A DNA stretch of 64,000 nucleotides from Nitrospira_D sp019636945 (GTDB taxonomy: Bacteria; Nitrospirota; Nitrospiria; Nitrospirales; Nitrospiraceae). The stretch is taken from positions 124,001-188,000 of the forward strand of contig NZ_JBLFBO010000002.1 of NCBI RefSeq assembly GCF_047338595.1, read 5' to 3'. Both the position numbers and the translations under genes were made by a program. The notes under the pieces are model-generated. The model ran no database searches, was not told the origin of the DNA, and saw nothing but the letters and a program-made list of their open reading frames with translations. Shown here piece by piece: positions 53,759-63,757 of the stretch (positions are counted from its first letter, which is position 1; the number at the start of each line of letters is the position of its first letter).

Positions 53759-54963
53759 CGGTCACGTGCCCACCCATGCCCACTCCGATGTTCCATCTCC
53801 CCTCGGCCCGCATGGCGATCCCTGGAGATGCTCAACAGCATTCCCACGCCAGCCAAGCTGACAACAAGAGAGGACCCTCCATAACTGACGAATGGCAACG
53901 TAAGTCCTTTTGTCGGTACGAGCCCGGTCACCACGCAGGCGTTGATTAACGCCTGAACCCCGATCAATGTCGTGATGCCGATTCCCAAATACCGCCCAAA
54001 TGGAACCCGCGCGCGCGTCGAAATCTGAAACCCTCTGACCATGAAGAGCACAAATAACAGGATAATGACGCCGGTACCGACGAACCCCAGCTCTTCGCCG
54101 ATGAGCGCCAAGACGAAATCCGTGTGTGCTTCCGGAAGAAAATACAGTTTCTGTTTCCCTTCGCCCAATCCTACGCCAAAGAGGCCGCCACTGCCGAACG
54201 CCAGAAATGATTGAGTGATCTGAAACCCTGTATCGGATGCATCGTTCCATGGCTGCAAGAACGCCATGAGTCGTTGGCGGCGATACTCGGTGGACAAGAC
54301 AAGCGCCAGCCCAATCGGCACCGCACAGAGCACCATGGTCGACAGATGTGACAGACTTGCGCCACCCACGAAGAGGAGGCTGCCCGTGACCAACCCCAGC
54401 ACCACGACCGTCCCCAAATCCGGCTCCATCAGAACTAATCCGCTGAGGAATCCGACCACAAGCAGTGCCGGGAGCAGCCCGGCCTGAAAGTCTTGAATGC
54501 GGCGTTCTTTTTTTGTCAGATACGCGGCAAGATAGATCACCAGCCCCAGCTTCAACATTTCGGCAGGTTGAATTGATATCGGCCCAACCCCTAACCACCG
54601 CCTGGCTCCATTGGCTGCTATCCCCAACGAGGGAATCAGGACCATGGCTAGGAGTGTCGTCATGCCCCCAAGCAGCGGAAGGGACACCCGTTTCCACCAA
54701 ACATAGTCGATACGAGACAGTACATGGAGAAGACTCAACCCCACCATCAACCAGACGCACTGCCGTTTGAGGTAGTACCAGGAATCGTGATACCGATTTC
54801 CTGCCAGCACCGCGCTCGCACTGAACACCATAATGAGGCCGACGATCGTCAGCATCACCGTTACACATAACAAGACCTGATCCATGCCGACCCGCGGAGC
54901 ATCCCGCGAGCCCTTCGTATCCCAAGGTAGAGCCAAGCTCCCAGCCGCTTTCTGTGGCATCAC
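53755..54963 (-). CDS. ftsW: Lipid II polymerase FtsW (SEDS family)
   Basis: FtsW is the septal peptidoglycan glycosyltransferase working with FtsI. The 402-residue protein has about ten membrane segments and the SEDS motifs VFSASAVLAG, LGVGPISIQPAEMLKLG, MEPDLGTVVVLG and PFVSYGGSSLVVSLAGVG. Its start is GTG 54963, with ATG 54960 next to it. 32 bases separate it from murD. Confidence 0.95.
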   Translation of the reverse strand: MMPQKAAGSLALPWDTKGSRDAPRVGMDQVLLCVTVMLTIVGLIMVFSASAVLAGNRYHDSWYYLKRQCVWLMVGLSLLHVLSRIDYVWWKRVSLPLLGGMTTLLAMVLIPSLGIAANGARRWLGVGPISIQPAEMLKLGLVIYLAAYLTKKERRIQDFQAGLLPALLVVGFLSGLVLMEPDLGTVVVLGLVTGSLLFVGGASLSHLSTMVLCAVPIGLALVLSTEYRRQRLMAFLQPWNDASDTGFQITQSFLAFGSGGLFGVGLGEGKQKLYFLPEAHTDFVLALIGEELGFVGTGVIILLFVLFMVRGFQISTRARVPFGRYLGIGITTLIGVQALINACVVTGLVPTKGLTLPFVSYGGSSLVVSLAGVGMLLSISRDRHAGRGEMEHRSGHGWARDR

Positions 54964-54995
54964 CCAGTGTCAATGCTCCTCTGCGTTGTCGGCCG

Positions 54996-56405
54996 TCAGG
55001 CCGGCAAGGATTGCACCGCACCCTTAAATTGCCTCCCACGATCTTGATAGTCGGCAAACATATCGAAGCTCGCGCAGGCCGGTGACATCAATACAACATC
55101 ACCCGCGCTTGCGCTTGAAGCCGCTAGCTCGACTGCCTCTTGGAGGCTCTTCGGTCGATCAATGGCTTGATAACCTTGCATTGCATCAGCAATTAACGAC
55201 GCAGCTTCTCCGATTAATAGGAGGCGTTTGACTCGCTGCTTGATTGCAGGAGCCAACCGAGAAAAATCTCCACCCTTATCGCGTCCACCTGCAATCAGCC
55301 AAATTGGCTGATTAATACTGTGCAGTGCCTTCAACGTGGCATCGACATTGGTTCCTTTCGAATCGTTGATAAAGCGAACACCTTGCCGGTCACGAACCAC
55401 CTCCAAGGCATGCTCCAAGCCTGGAAATTCCCGGAAGACGTGACGCACTGCGTCAAGAGGACACCCACTCAGCAGTGCATAAGTGGCCGCCGCCATGGCA
55501 TTCTCGACATTGTGATCACCAATGATCATGAGTTCGCGACGAGGACAGATCTCCTGTGTCTGACCATCAATGGCCGTCATGATGCGACCATGTTCGAGAT
55601 AGGTTCCTCCTGCCAAGTCCGGGGGCAATGGTGGGCACCTCGTAAATCCGAACGTTCGAGCCTTCACACCATGCCGTAGTGCACCGACTCGTGGATCATC
55701 GATATTAAAGAGAGCAACATCTGATGATGTTTGATTCTCAAAAATTCTATTTTTTGCAGCGATATACTCTGCGATGGACTCATACCGATCCTGATGATCC
55801 ACCGTCACATTAAGGATTGCGGCAATCCAGGGATGAAACTGCTCGACCGTCTCAAGCTGAAAACTGGAAACTTCCACGACGGCAGCGTCGTACGGGCAAG
55901 CTCGTCTCTCCTGCATCGCTTGTAACGACTGGATAGCGGCTTCACTAAAGGCGGTTCCAAGATTGCCTCCAACAAATACCCGCTTCCCGCTAGCCTGTAA
56001 CATTTTCCCAATCATCGTGACCGTGGTGCTTTTCCCATTGGTGCCGGTCAGTGCCAGAATCGGAACGGGCATGAATCTGGACGCAAGGTCAAGCTCGCTG
56101 ATCACCTTCACGCCTCGACGACGGACGCGCTCCAGCGCTTCCATCCGATAGGGCACGCCCGGACTAATAACCACCAACTCTGCCGTCGTCAGAGCCGTTT
56201 CATAACCGCTTCCCAGCACCACCTCAATCTCCAACTTCTCGATGGTATTGACGACGCCAAGCAATTCTGTTCGATCTTTCCGATCGGCAACGGTCACGAC
56301 CGCACCGGCTGCCTGCAGGAGATGAGCGGCAGCCACTCCGCTCCGTGCTAGGCCGACGACAGCCACCCGCTTCCCTTCAAGCTGTTTCGTGTCTACTCCC
56401 ACCAT
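54996..56405 (-). CDS. murD: UDP-N-acetylmuramoylalanine--D-glutamate ligase
   Basis: MurD adds D-Glu. The 469-residue protein has VAVVGLARSGVAAAHLL, ISPGVPYRME, ALTGTNGKSTTVTMIGKML, EVSSFQLETVEQF, NVTVDHQDRYESI, NDSKGTNVDATLKAL and AGGRDKGGDF. It lies 6 bases after mraY. Confidence 0.96.
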   Translation of the reverse strand: MVGVDTKQLEGKRVAVVGLARSGVAAAHLLQAAGAVVTVADRKDRTELLGVVNTIEKLEIEVVLGSGYETALTTAELVVISPGVPYRMEALERVRRRGVKVISELDLASRFMPVPILALTGTNGKSTTVTMIGKMLQASGKRVFVGGNLGTAFSEAAIQSLQAMQERRACPYDAAVVEVSSFQLETVEQFHPWIAAILNVTVDHQDRYESIAEYIAAKNRIFENQTSSDVALFNIDDPRVGALRHGVKARTFGFTRCPPLPPDLAGGTYLEHGRIMTAIDGQTQEICPRRELMIIGDHNVENAMAAATYALLSGCPLDAVRHVFREFPGLEHALEVVRDRQGVRFINDSKGTNVDATLKALHSINQPIWLIAGGRDKGGDFSRLAPAIKQRVKRLLLIGEAASLIADAMQGYQAIDRPKSLQEAVELAASSASAGDVVLMSPACASFDMFADYQDRGRQFKGAVQSLPA

Positions 56406-56411
56406 ATAGAA

Positions 56412-57488
56412 CTACCTTAACTTGAGCGTGCTCAGACTTAATAGCGCCAGTAAAATCGCGATGATCCAGAGACGGACGACCACCTTTGGCTCTTCCCAGC
56501 CTTTCATCTCAAAGTGATGGTGTATCGGCGCCATGAGAAAGATCCGCTTGCCCCGAGACTTGAATGAAACGACTTGAAAAATCACCGACACGGCCTCGAT
56601 GACAAAGACCCCGCCGACCATCAGCAGGAGCAACTCATGCTTACTGATCACCGCCACCGTCCCCAGTGCCGCCCCAAGCGGGAGAGACCCGACGTCTCCC
56701 ATAAATACTGAGGCGGGATAGGTATTGAACCACAGAAAGCCGAGACTAGATCCCAAGATCGCGGCAGTAAAAACAGCCAACTCTCCGGCTCCTTCGATAT
56801 GGGGAATCAGCAGATACTCGGACATCAACCGGTGCCCGGTCACATAGGCGACGACGGTGTAAGCTAGCGCCGTGATCATAATCGGCCCAATGGCCAACCC
56901 ATCGAGACCATCCGTAAGATTCACGGCATTGGAACTACCGACGATGACAATGATGGCAAACACAACGTAAAACCAGCCCAAGTCCGGCGTAAAACTTTTA
57001 AAGAACGGCACGCTGAGCTTCGTGTTGTACTCCGGCAAACAATAGAGTACCACTGCGACAATGAGCGCCACCGCAATCTGGGCGGAAAATTTTTGCGACG
57101 CAGAGAGTCCCTTCGATCGAGCCTTGATAAACTTGAGATAATCGTCGACAAACCCGATCGCACAAAACCCAAGCGTCGCGCCGAGTACCAGCCAGATATG
57201 AGGGCGTGAGATATCCGCCCACAGCAACGTAGACATCGTCACCGCAAAGATAATCAGGATGCCGCCCATCGTCGGGGTTCCGCTTTTGGCAAGATGCCGC
57301 TTCGGTCCGTCATCCCGTACCTGCTGACCCAACTTGATTTCTTGAAGCTTTCTGATTACCCACGGGGCCAGCACAAACGCGATCAGAAAGGCAGTGACCG
57401 CCGCATAGATAATACGAAAGCTCTGGTACCGAAAAACGTTCAGGAAAGAGAATTGTGTATGAAATGGATAGAGCCAGATATACAGCAT
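56412..57488 (-). CDS. mraY: Phospho-MurNAc-pentapeptide translocase
   Basis: MraY makes lipid I at the membrane. The 358-residue protein has ten hydrophobic segments and the motifs KSGTPTMGGILII, IGFVDDYLKFI (catalytic Asp pair), NAVNLTDGLDGLAIGP and FLMAPIHHHFEMKGWEEPKVV. It lies 14 bases after murF. Confidence 0.96.
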   Translation of the reverse strand: MLYIWLYPFHTQFSFLNVFRYQSFRIIYAAVTAFLIAFVLAPWVIRKLQEIKLGQQVRDDGPKRHLAKSGTPTMGGILIIFAVTMSTLLWADISRPHIWLVLGATLGFCAIGFVDDYLKFIKARSKGLSASQKFSAQIAVALIVAVVLYCLPEYNTKLSVPFFKSFTPDLGWFYVVFAIIVIVGSSNAVNLTDGLDGLAIGPIMITALAYTVVAYVTGHRLMSEYLLIPHIEGAGELAVFTAAILGSSLGFLWFNTYPASVFMGDVGSLPLGAALGTVAVISKHELLLLMVGGVFVIEAVSVIFQVVSFKSRGKRIFLMAPIHHHFEMKGWEEPKVVVRLWIIAILLALLSLSTLKLR

Positions 57489-57502
57489 GGTGTCCGTGAG
57501 CC

Positions 57503-58951
57503 CTACGAAGCTTTCTTTGGCACACTCCCGTGCCCCTGAAGTGCGTCTGCCACAAGTTCTAATTTCATACCGCGTGATGCTTTGATCAACACCACATCTC
57601 CAGGCTTGGCAATACCCTTTATCGCGTTAGCAGCACCATGGGCATCCGAGACTTTCATAATGCAGGATGGATCTTGCCCTGCAGCCCTTGCACCCTTAGC
57701 AAGGTGTTGCGCCAAGGGTCCACAGGCGACAAGCTGATCGATCTGGTGCCGTGCGACGAATTCACCAACGTCCTCATGCATCCGAGCGGCATTCGGACCA
57801 AGCTCGAGCATATCCCCCAATACGGCAATCTTCTTTCCCTTGGCCTTGACCTGGGCTAAGAGCTGGACAGCTGCAGTCATGGATGCCGGGTTGGCGTTAT
57901 AGCAGTCAATGATCAGCTTGACGCCACGATATACAGAGACCTGAGACCTCATGGCAGCCGGTCGAAATTTCGAGAGCCCTTGAGCGATTGCTGATCCTGA
58001 TAACCCCAGGACTGTGCCCACCGCTGCCGCTGCCAGCGCATTAGCGACATTATGTTCTCCTTGGACCCGGATATGAACAGCAGTACGACGTACATGTCCT
58101 GGAAGCAGGAGATAAAAGATCGTTCCATTGCGTTTATCCGTTGTGACATCCATTGCACGAACATCGGCCTTCGCTGACAGCCCAAAGGACACCACGCGGC
58201 ATCGGGCTCGTGCTGCAAGATAGTCATAGTAGGAGTCATCGGCATTCAGGATTGCGGTTCCATTTTTTGGAAGACAATCAAGCAACTCCGCTTTCGCTTG
58301 AGCAGAAACGTCCATGGACCCAAAAAACTCAAGATGATCCGGTCCGATGTTCGTAATGATGCCAATTGTCGGGTCAGCTATCTCACACAACCTGGTCGTC
58401 TGCCCGACATTGTCCACTCCCATCTCGATGACCGCTCCTTGATGCTGTGCATTGAGGCGGAACATCGTTTGAGGAACCCCCAACCGATTGTTGAGATTGC
58501 CCTCTGTCTTGAGGATCTTCCAACGATACGCCATGACACTCGCCACCATTTCCTTGGTCGTCGTCTTGCCGTTACTGCCCGTAACGGCGACGACCGGAAT
58601 GTGGAAACGACGTCGAACATACGCGGCCAACTGCTGGTAGGCATACAGTGGGTCAGGAACACCAAGAATCACCGGCCCTATTCGCCTGGAGAGAGGGTTT
58701 CCAACACAGAGTGAGACGTCATATGAGTCGCACACGATCGCCCCAACTGCGCCTCGCGCGAGCGCCGTTTTAATAAAATCATGTCCGTCGAATCGCTCGC
58801 CTCGTATCGCGACGAAGAGATCTCCTAGACGAAGGGATCGAGTATCAAGACAGATACGCCGGACACGTTGTTTTCCCCAGTCGGCTCCGTCTCCGCGTAA
58901 GACTCGCCCTCCGATCACCTCCCGCACCTCTTCGCCGGAAAAGAGTGTCAT
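57503..58951 (-). CDS. murF: UDP-MurNAc-tripeptide--D-Ala-D-Ala ligase
   Basis: MurF adds D-Ala-D-Ala. The 482-residue protein has LDTRSLRLGDLFVAIRGE, VAVTGSNGKTTTKEMVASV, EMGVDNVGQ, NIGPDHLEFFGS and DCYNANPASMTAAV, and a terminal KASRGMKLE. It lies 41 bases after murE. Confidence 0.95.
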   Translation of the reverse strand: MTLFSGEEVREVIGGRVLRGDGADWGKQRVRRICLDTRSLRLGDLFVAIRGERFDGHDFIKTALARGAVGAIVCDSYDVSLCVGNPLSRRIGPVILGVPDPLYAYQQLAAYVRRRFHIPVVAVTGSNGKTTTKEMVASVMAYRWKILKTEGNLNNRLGVPQTMFRLNAQHQGAVIEMGVDNVGQTTRLCEIADPTIGIITNIGPDHLEFFGSMDVSAQAKAELLDCLPKNGTAILNADDSYYDYLAARARCRVVSFGLSAKADVRAMDVTTDKRNGTIFYLLLPGHVRRTAVHIRVQGEHNVANALAAAAVGTVLGLSGSAIAQGLSKFRPAAMRSQVSVYRGVKLIIDCYNANPASMTAAVQLLAQVKAKGKKIAVLGDMLELGPNAARMHEDVGEFVARHQIDQLVACGPLAQHLAKGARAAGQDPSCIMKVSDAHGAANAIKGIAKPGDVVLIKASRGMKLELVADALQGHGSVPKKAS

Positions 58952-58992
58952 GGCTGCACTTCCCCGCAGCGACCAATTTCTTCTGGCCTGTG

Positions 58993-60495
58993 TTAAGCGT
59001 GAAATTTGAGTCTTTCAATCGCATCGCGCGCCACTTCGCGATCGTCGAAGTGATGCTTCGTTGTGCCGATGATCTGATAATCCTCATGTCCCTTTCCGGC
59101 AATCAGGACGATATCCGCTGCTTGCGCTTCTCGTACGGCCGTCTCAATTGCTTCCCGCCGATCAGCGATCTTGCGATACTGCACGTGAGGCCGTTGTTGC
59201 AAGGCCTTTACCACCCCTTGCTCCACTTGCTCTAGAATCGCGTACGGATCTTCCGTTCTTGGATTGTCCGAGGTAAGAATCACGACATCACTGGAACGCA
59301 CAGCTGCTTCCCCCATCTTTGGCCGCTTCCCCCGATCACGATCCCCGCCACAGCCAAATACCGTGATGATTCGTCCTGCCTTCACGACTTCGGCCGCCAG
59401 CAGCAGTCGATTCAATGCATCCTCAGTGTGAGCATAATCGACCACAACCGTGAACGGTTGGCCCATCATCACTCGCTCGAACCGTCCAGGCACATTCGTG
59501 ACTCGAGTGACGGCGTGATGAATTTGATCAGGCGTTGCCCCTTCATGAAGGGCAACCCCAATGGCCGCCAGCAGATTGTAAACGTTGTGTTCGCCCACAA
59601 GGTGACTCTCGATTCGAAAATTCCCCAATGGAGTCACTGCGGTAAACTCCGTCCCTTGAAGGGAAAGCCGTACATCTTCCGCACGTAGGTCCGCTTTGGC
59701 CTTGAGGGCATAGGTCCACACTGGCACGGAACAACTCTCAACGATACGTGGGCCATAGGAATCATCAATATTGACGATCGCCCGTTTATTCGCTTTATGG
59801 CCATTAGCCAGTCCGGTAAACAGTCCCAACTTTGCCTGAAAGTAGGCTTCCATCGTCCCGTGAAAATCGAGATGGTCCTGTGTCAGATTGGAAAAAACCG
59901 CTACATCATATTCACACCCACTCGTACGATCCTGAGCCAAGGCATGTGAGGAAACTTCCATCACAGCCGCCGTGCATCCGTAAGTCACCATACGTGCGAG
60001 CAACCTCTGGAGCTCAAGCGCTCCCGGAGTCGTATGTGCCGCAGGAGTAACGGTGTCCCCAATTTGATAGGCAACCGTACCGATCACCCCCACCCGAGCA
60101 CTGATCGCTTCCAAGAATGCTTTGCAGACATATGTTGTCGTGGTCTTCCCGTTCGTTCCCGTCACGCCAACCATCCGCAACCGCGACGATGGATCTCCAT
60201 AGAACCGGCTCCCCAGAAAGCCCAACGCCCTTCGCGAGTCCTCAACGCAGACAAAAGGGATCGTTCCTGTCTCCATTGAGTGTTGTGCAACCACACCCCC
60301 GGCACCTCTGCTCAGCGCCATCGGCACAAATTGATGCCCATCCACCCGCTCACCTTTCACCGCCACAAACAAACTCCCATTTGAAACCGTACGGGAGTCG
60401 TCCGTGATCTCCTTCACAGCCATACCGAGATCGCCTCGACGTTCAAGAATTGGCACGCGCCCCTCAAGTGCTTGGAGCATGGTGGCAAAGGTCAT
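58993..60495 (-). CDS. murE: UDP-MurNAc-tripeptide synthetase (meso-DAP type)
   Basis: MurE adds the third residue of the stem peptide. The 500-residue protein has DSRTVSNGSLFVAVKGE, VGVTGTNGKTTTTYVCKAF, VMEVSSHALAQDRT and NLTQDHLDFHGTM. The motif LTSDNPRTEDP is the DNPR signature of meso-diaminopimelate enzymes, so the wall is DAP-type. The start is ATG 60495. Confidence 0.96.
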   Translation of the reverse strand: MTFATMLQALEGRVPILERRGDLGMAVKEITDDSRTVSNGSLFVAVKGERVDGHQFVPMALSRGAGGVVAQHSMETGTIPFVCVEDSRRALGFLGSRFYGDPSSRLRMVGVTGTNGKTTTTYVCKAFLEAISARVGVIGTVAYQIGDTVTPAAHTTPGALELQRLLARMVTYGCTAAVMEVSSHALAQDRTSGCEYDVAVFSNLTQDHLDFHGTMEAYFQAKLGLFTGLANGHKANKRAIVNIDDSYGPRIVESCSVPVWTYALKAKADLRAEDVRLSLQGTEFTAVTPLGNFRIESHLVGEHNVYNLLAAIGVALHEGATPDQIHHAVTRVTNVPGRFERVMMGQPFTVVVDYAHTEDALNRLLLAAEVVKAGRIITVFGCGGDRDRGKRPKMGEAAVRSSDVVILTSDNPRTEDPYAILEQVEQGVVKALQQRPHVQYRKIADRREAIETAVREAQAADIVLIAGKGHEDYQIIGTTKHHFDDREVARDAIERLKFHA

Positions 60496-60522
60496 CGAGG
60501 TTTCCTAGTATAATCAGGTTTA

Positions 60523-62232
60523 CTACCGTGCCATGGCCAGCGTAACTGGCTCGTGCGATCCCACGCCTAAGTAGTTCAGCACCTGCTCACCGACGCGGCT
60601 AAAGACAGGAGCGGCCACCGTCCCGCCCCACGCATCGCCCTGAGGTTCATCGATCACCACGATCATCGCCAGCCGCGGATTGTCCGCAGGGACATACCCT
60701 GCGAACGATGTCACAAACCGAGAAACCGAGTAGCTACCCGTTCGAGGGTCAATCTTTTGGGCTGTGCCCGTCTTCCCGGCCACGCGAAATCCCGGGATGG
60801 CCGCCTTTCCCCCTGTTCCATCTGTGACGACTCCCTCTAAAATCTTTGTGACCGTATGGGCGGTTTCTAGCGACACCACTCGTCGTCTCACCTGAGGAGA
60901 TACTCGTTTAAGAAGATGCCCCTCGGGACCTCGAATCTCAGAAACCACGTAGGGCTTCATCAGTACCCCTTCGTTTGCCAAAGCTGCTATTGCAGAGACC
61001 ATCTGAAGTGGCGTAACGCCTATTTCCTGTCCCATTGAAATCGAGGCAACAGAACGCCGCCCCCAGTCCTTCGGACGCTTGACCAGCCCTGCGCCTTCCC
61101 CGGGAAGATCGATCTCAGTCTTTTGCCCAAACCCGAACGTCTGAAGATACCGATAAAGCCGCTGCTCTCCCAAGGCCATGCCGGTCTTCGCCGCACCAAT
61201 ATTGCTGGACTTCTGTATGACCTGTGAAAAGGAGACCCAGCCCAGTTTTTCATGATCATGAATGACCGTGTTGGCGATAGTCATACGACCATGCTCTCCA
61301 AAAACCATCGTGTTCGGCTTCACCACATGCTCTTCAATGGCCGCAGCCGCCACCACAGCCTTCAGTGTTGACCCCGGCTCGTACGCATCTGCGAGAGCCT
61401 TGTTTCGCCATCGATCAGGGCTCAGATTAGAAACGACATTTGGATCAAATCGGGGGCTCACCGCCATGGCCAACACAGCCCCGGTCTGGGGGTCTAAAAC
61501 AATCATCGTACCTGACTTTGCCTGAGCGCGCATTACGGCATCCTCAAGCTCTCTCTCCGTAATGTACTGAATAACCTCATCGATCGTGAGCGCGAGATTA
61601 TGCCCCGGCGTGGGATTGCGTTCCGTCAGATCGGTTGGAAACACCGAACGCCCCAACGCGTCACGTTGGAGAACCATCATTCGCTTTTCACCGCGCAAGT
61701 ATGATTCATACCGATGCTCAACGCCTTCCAGCCCCTCCCCATCCATGCCAGCAAAACCCAGCACATGCGACAGAAATGGCCCCTTGGGGTAGAACCGGCG
61801 TCCCTCCATTACAACCCCGACCCCATCGAGGGATAGCCGCTCCAAACGTCGCCCTTGCTCAGGATCTAACTTTCGAGCCAACCACACAAAACTCCGCGCC
61901 TGTCGAAGCTTGCGCTCCAACTCATCGCTCCGAACTTGCAAGACAGGAGCAAGCACCCGAGCAGTTTTCGTCGGACTGTCCAATGTAGTCGGAACCCCAA
62001 ACGCGGACGGCACTTCAACATTCATCGCCAAGACCTTACCGTGCCTATCGACAATCGTACCGCGCGCTCCCTCCAGAGATACCGTCTTTCGATGTTGTCG
62101 ATCCGCCTTGACCGACAGTTCAGCAGCTTGCCAGACCTGCAACGTCACCAGGCGGAACAGAACCACCCCAAATCCACTCAGTAGCAGCAACAGCAAGATA
62201 TAGTGACGACCGCTAGGAACAAAACCCGCCAC
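60523..62232 (-). CDS. ftsI: Penicillin-binding protein 3 / FtsI
   Basis: FtsI is the septal transpeptidase. The 569-residue protein has one N-terminal membrane segment (HYILLLLLLSGFGVVLFRLV), a PBP dimerisation domain (RGTIVDRHGKVLAMN) and a transpeptidase domain with SxxK in AYEPGSTLKAVVAA, SxN in IQKSSNIGAAKTG and KTG in VAGKTGTAQKID. No PASTA domain follows. GTG 62232 overlaps the ftsL stop TAG. Confidence 0.95.
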   Translation of the reverse strand: MAGFVPSGRHYILLLLLLSGFGVVLFRLVTLQVWQAAELSVKADRQHRKTVSLEGARGTIVDRHGKVLAMNVEVPSAFGVPTTLDSPTKTARVLAPVLQVRSDELERKLRQARSFVWLARKLDPEQGRRLERLSLDGVGVVMEGRRFYPKGPFLSHVLGFAGMDGEGLEGVEHRYESYLRGEKRMMVLQRDALGRSVFPTDLTERNPTPGHNLALTIDEVIQYITERELEDAVMRAQAKSGTMIVLDPQTGAVLAMAVSPRFDPNVVSNLSPDRWRNKALADAYEPGSTLKAVVAAAAIEEHVVKPNTMVFGEHGRMTIANTVIHDHEKLGWVSFSQVIQKSSNIGAAKTGMALGEQRLYRYLQTFGFGQKTEIDLPGEGAGLVKRPKDWGRRSVASISMGQEIGVTPLQMVSAIAALANEGVLMKPYVVSEIRGPEGHLLKRVSPQVRRRVVSLETAHTVTKILEGVVTDGTGGKAAIPGFRVAGKTGTAQKIDPRTGSYSVSRFVTSFAGYVPADNPRLAMIVVIDEPQGDAWGGTVAAPVFSRVGEQVLNYLGVGSHEPVTLAMAR

Positions 62233-62573
62233 TAGTACCTCCTAGCCAGAAGATCATTCTTCGCGACTCGAACTTCTACCGGCGACACATCAGCGACCGC
62301 CACCGGCTGCATACTGCCCGGCCTGAACTGAACCAATATGACCTGTCCCTGCTGCGGCAGACTCATTCCAAGCTCTTTGGTCGCCACCCGTGCGATCCGA
62401 CCGGACGCACTCAAGGTGGAAAACTGCACCTTTAATTCATCACGTTGTCGCTCCAGCGTAGTTTTATCGCGCTTCAGCCGTTCGATCTGATACCCAACCC
62501 GAACCATATCGACGCGTTCCCACACGAACACGAACACCAGACACAGCCCAAGAAGAACAGCCAAGATTTTCAT
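62232..62573 (-). CDS. ftsL: Cell division protein FtsL
   Basis: The 113-residue protein has an N-terminal membrane segment (ILAVLLGLCLVFVFVWE) followed by a short coiled coil (VGYQIERLKRDKTTLERQRD) and a periplasmic tail. This layout and its place between rsmH and ftsI identify it as FtsL. ATG 62573 overlaps the rsmH stop by 4 bases. Confidence 0.85.
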   Translation of the reverse strand: MKILAVLLGLCLVFVFVWERVDMVRVGYQIERLKRDKTTLERQRDELKVQFSTLSASGRIARVATKELGMSLPQQGQVILVQFRPGSMQPVAVADVSPVEVRVAKNDLLARRY

Positions 62574-63499
62574 GACAGCTCCTGCTTCGGTTGACGTTCA
62601 GCAACTCGCAATTTGGCACTTCGTGATCGTGGATTCCGCTCACACTCTTCCCTGGACGGAATGAGTGGCTTCTTCGTGCACAGGGAGAGTTGTGCGTGAT
62701 GTCCCTGTGCGAGTGACCGGAACGTGTGCTTGACCATACGGTCTTCAAGAGAATGAAAAGAAATCGCGCAGATCCTCCCCCCCTCCGACAGAACGTCGGT
62801 CGCATCTCGAAGTGACGGCTCAATGCTATCAAGCTCTTGGTTCACGGCAATGCGAATCGCCTGAAATGTGCGCGTCGCGCAATGAATCCGGCCGTGTCGA
62901 TACGACGCCGGCACCGAACGCACGACGATTGCAGCCAACGCCCCTGTCGTCTCAATCCGACAACGCTGTCGTTCCTGCACAATGGCCCGAGCAATCCGCC
63001 GCGCATACCGCTCCTCTCCAAACTGGTAGATAATATCCGCAAGCACGGATTCGGAGCTGGCGTTCACCACCTCGGTGGCAGTGAGACCGATCGACTGGTC
63101 CATACGCATATCGAGGGGGCCATCCTGCTGAAAACTAAATCCTCTTGCAGCATCGTCGATCTGCGGAGAGGAAACCCCAAAATCAAAAATCACCCCTCCA
63201 ACGGTGGAAACTCCCGCATCTGCCAGATGCTGCTTTAAATCTCGATGGTTCCCCTGGCGCAACACGACATGATCTCCAAACCGACTCAACCGCTGTCGAC
63301 TAAACTCAATCGCGTCCAGATCGCGATCCAACCCTATGACTTTCGTTCCAGGTTGACCAGACTCCAAGAGCAATTCGGCATGTCCACCGTATCCCACCGT
63401 ACAATCCAAAATGGTGATTGGCCGATTTGGAATGAGCCACTCACAGACCTCATTCCCAAACACTGATATGTGCGGAATTTCACAGTTAATCTTTTCCAC
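62570..63499 (-). CDS. rsmH: 16S rRNA m4C1402 methyltransferase
   Basis: RsmH (MraW) methylates C1402 of 16S rRNA. The 309-residue protein has DCTVGYGGHAELLLESG, FDFGVSSPQIDDAARGFSFQ, PLDMRMDQ, and the C-terminal AISFHSLEDRMVKHTFR. The start is GTG 63499; no in-frame ATG lies nearby. It is the first gene of the dcw cluster; no mraZ precedes it. The start codon and ribosome-binding region coincide with MraZ-type boxes. Confidence 0.95.
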   Translation of the reverse strand: MEKINCEIPHISVFGNEVCEWLIPNRPITILDCTVGYGGHAELLLESGQPGTKVIGLDRDLDAIEFSRQRLSRFGDHVVLRQGNHRDLKQHLADAGVSTVGGVIFDFGVSSPQIDDAARGFSFQQDGPLDMRMDQSIGLTATEVVNASSESVLADIIYQFGEERYARRIARAIVQERQRCRIETTGALAAIVVRSVPASYRHGRIHCATRTFQAIRIAVNQELDSIEPSLRDATDVLSEGGRICAISFHSLEDRMVKHTFRSLAQGHHAQLSLCTKKPLIPSREECERNPRSRSAKLRVAERQPKQELS

Positions 63500-63522
63500 C
63501 CACTATCCACCACTTTTACCCA
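63498..63522 (-). promoter_or_regulatory. Candidate MraZ operator (three TGGGT-type boxes)
   Basis: On the minus strand, TGGGT (63518-63522), TGGTG (63508-63512) and TGGGT (63498-63502) recur at exact 10-base intervals, the pattern recognised by MraZ (TGGG boxes with 5-base spacers). They lie between the promoter and the rsmH start; the last box covers the GTG start codon. Confidence 0.6.
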
Positions 63523-63533
63523 TTACTTGGGGA

Positions 63534-63561
63534 AGTATACTCTCGCATTTCTAGTTGTCAA
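63534..63561 (-). promoter_or_regulatory. Sigma70 promoter of the dcw cluster
   Basis: Minus-strand TTGACA (63556-63561), 16-base spacer, TATACT (63534-63539). A near-consensus promoter directly ahead of rsmH, with the start site about 28 bases before the GTG, so the leader is very short. Confidence 0.75.
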
Positions 63562-63757
63562 CTGCATTTCAACGACTTACAGCTCGTTGGACCTGTAGAT
63601 AACGTGCAGGATGGCACATGTCATGAGGGCTAATTCTTCTGTTCTATAGGTCTAAGTGGCTAGATCATTTGCTTTTTTTAATTAGTCTCCCTACTTCACC
63701 TTGTCCAACTCTTTAAGTTTCATTGACTTCCCCAACCATGAATTAGAGAATGATGTC

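Noticed and set aside
53762..55057. A 431-codon open frame on the minus strand
   Set aside because: It is a shifted frame over ftsW, which has all SEDS motifs; the shadow is Arg/Gly-rich without motifs.
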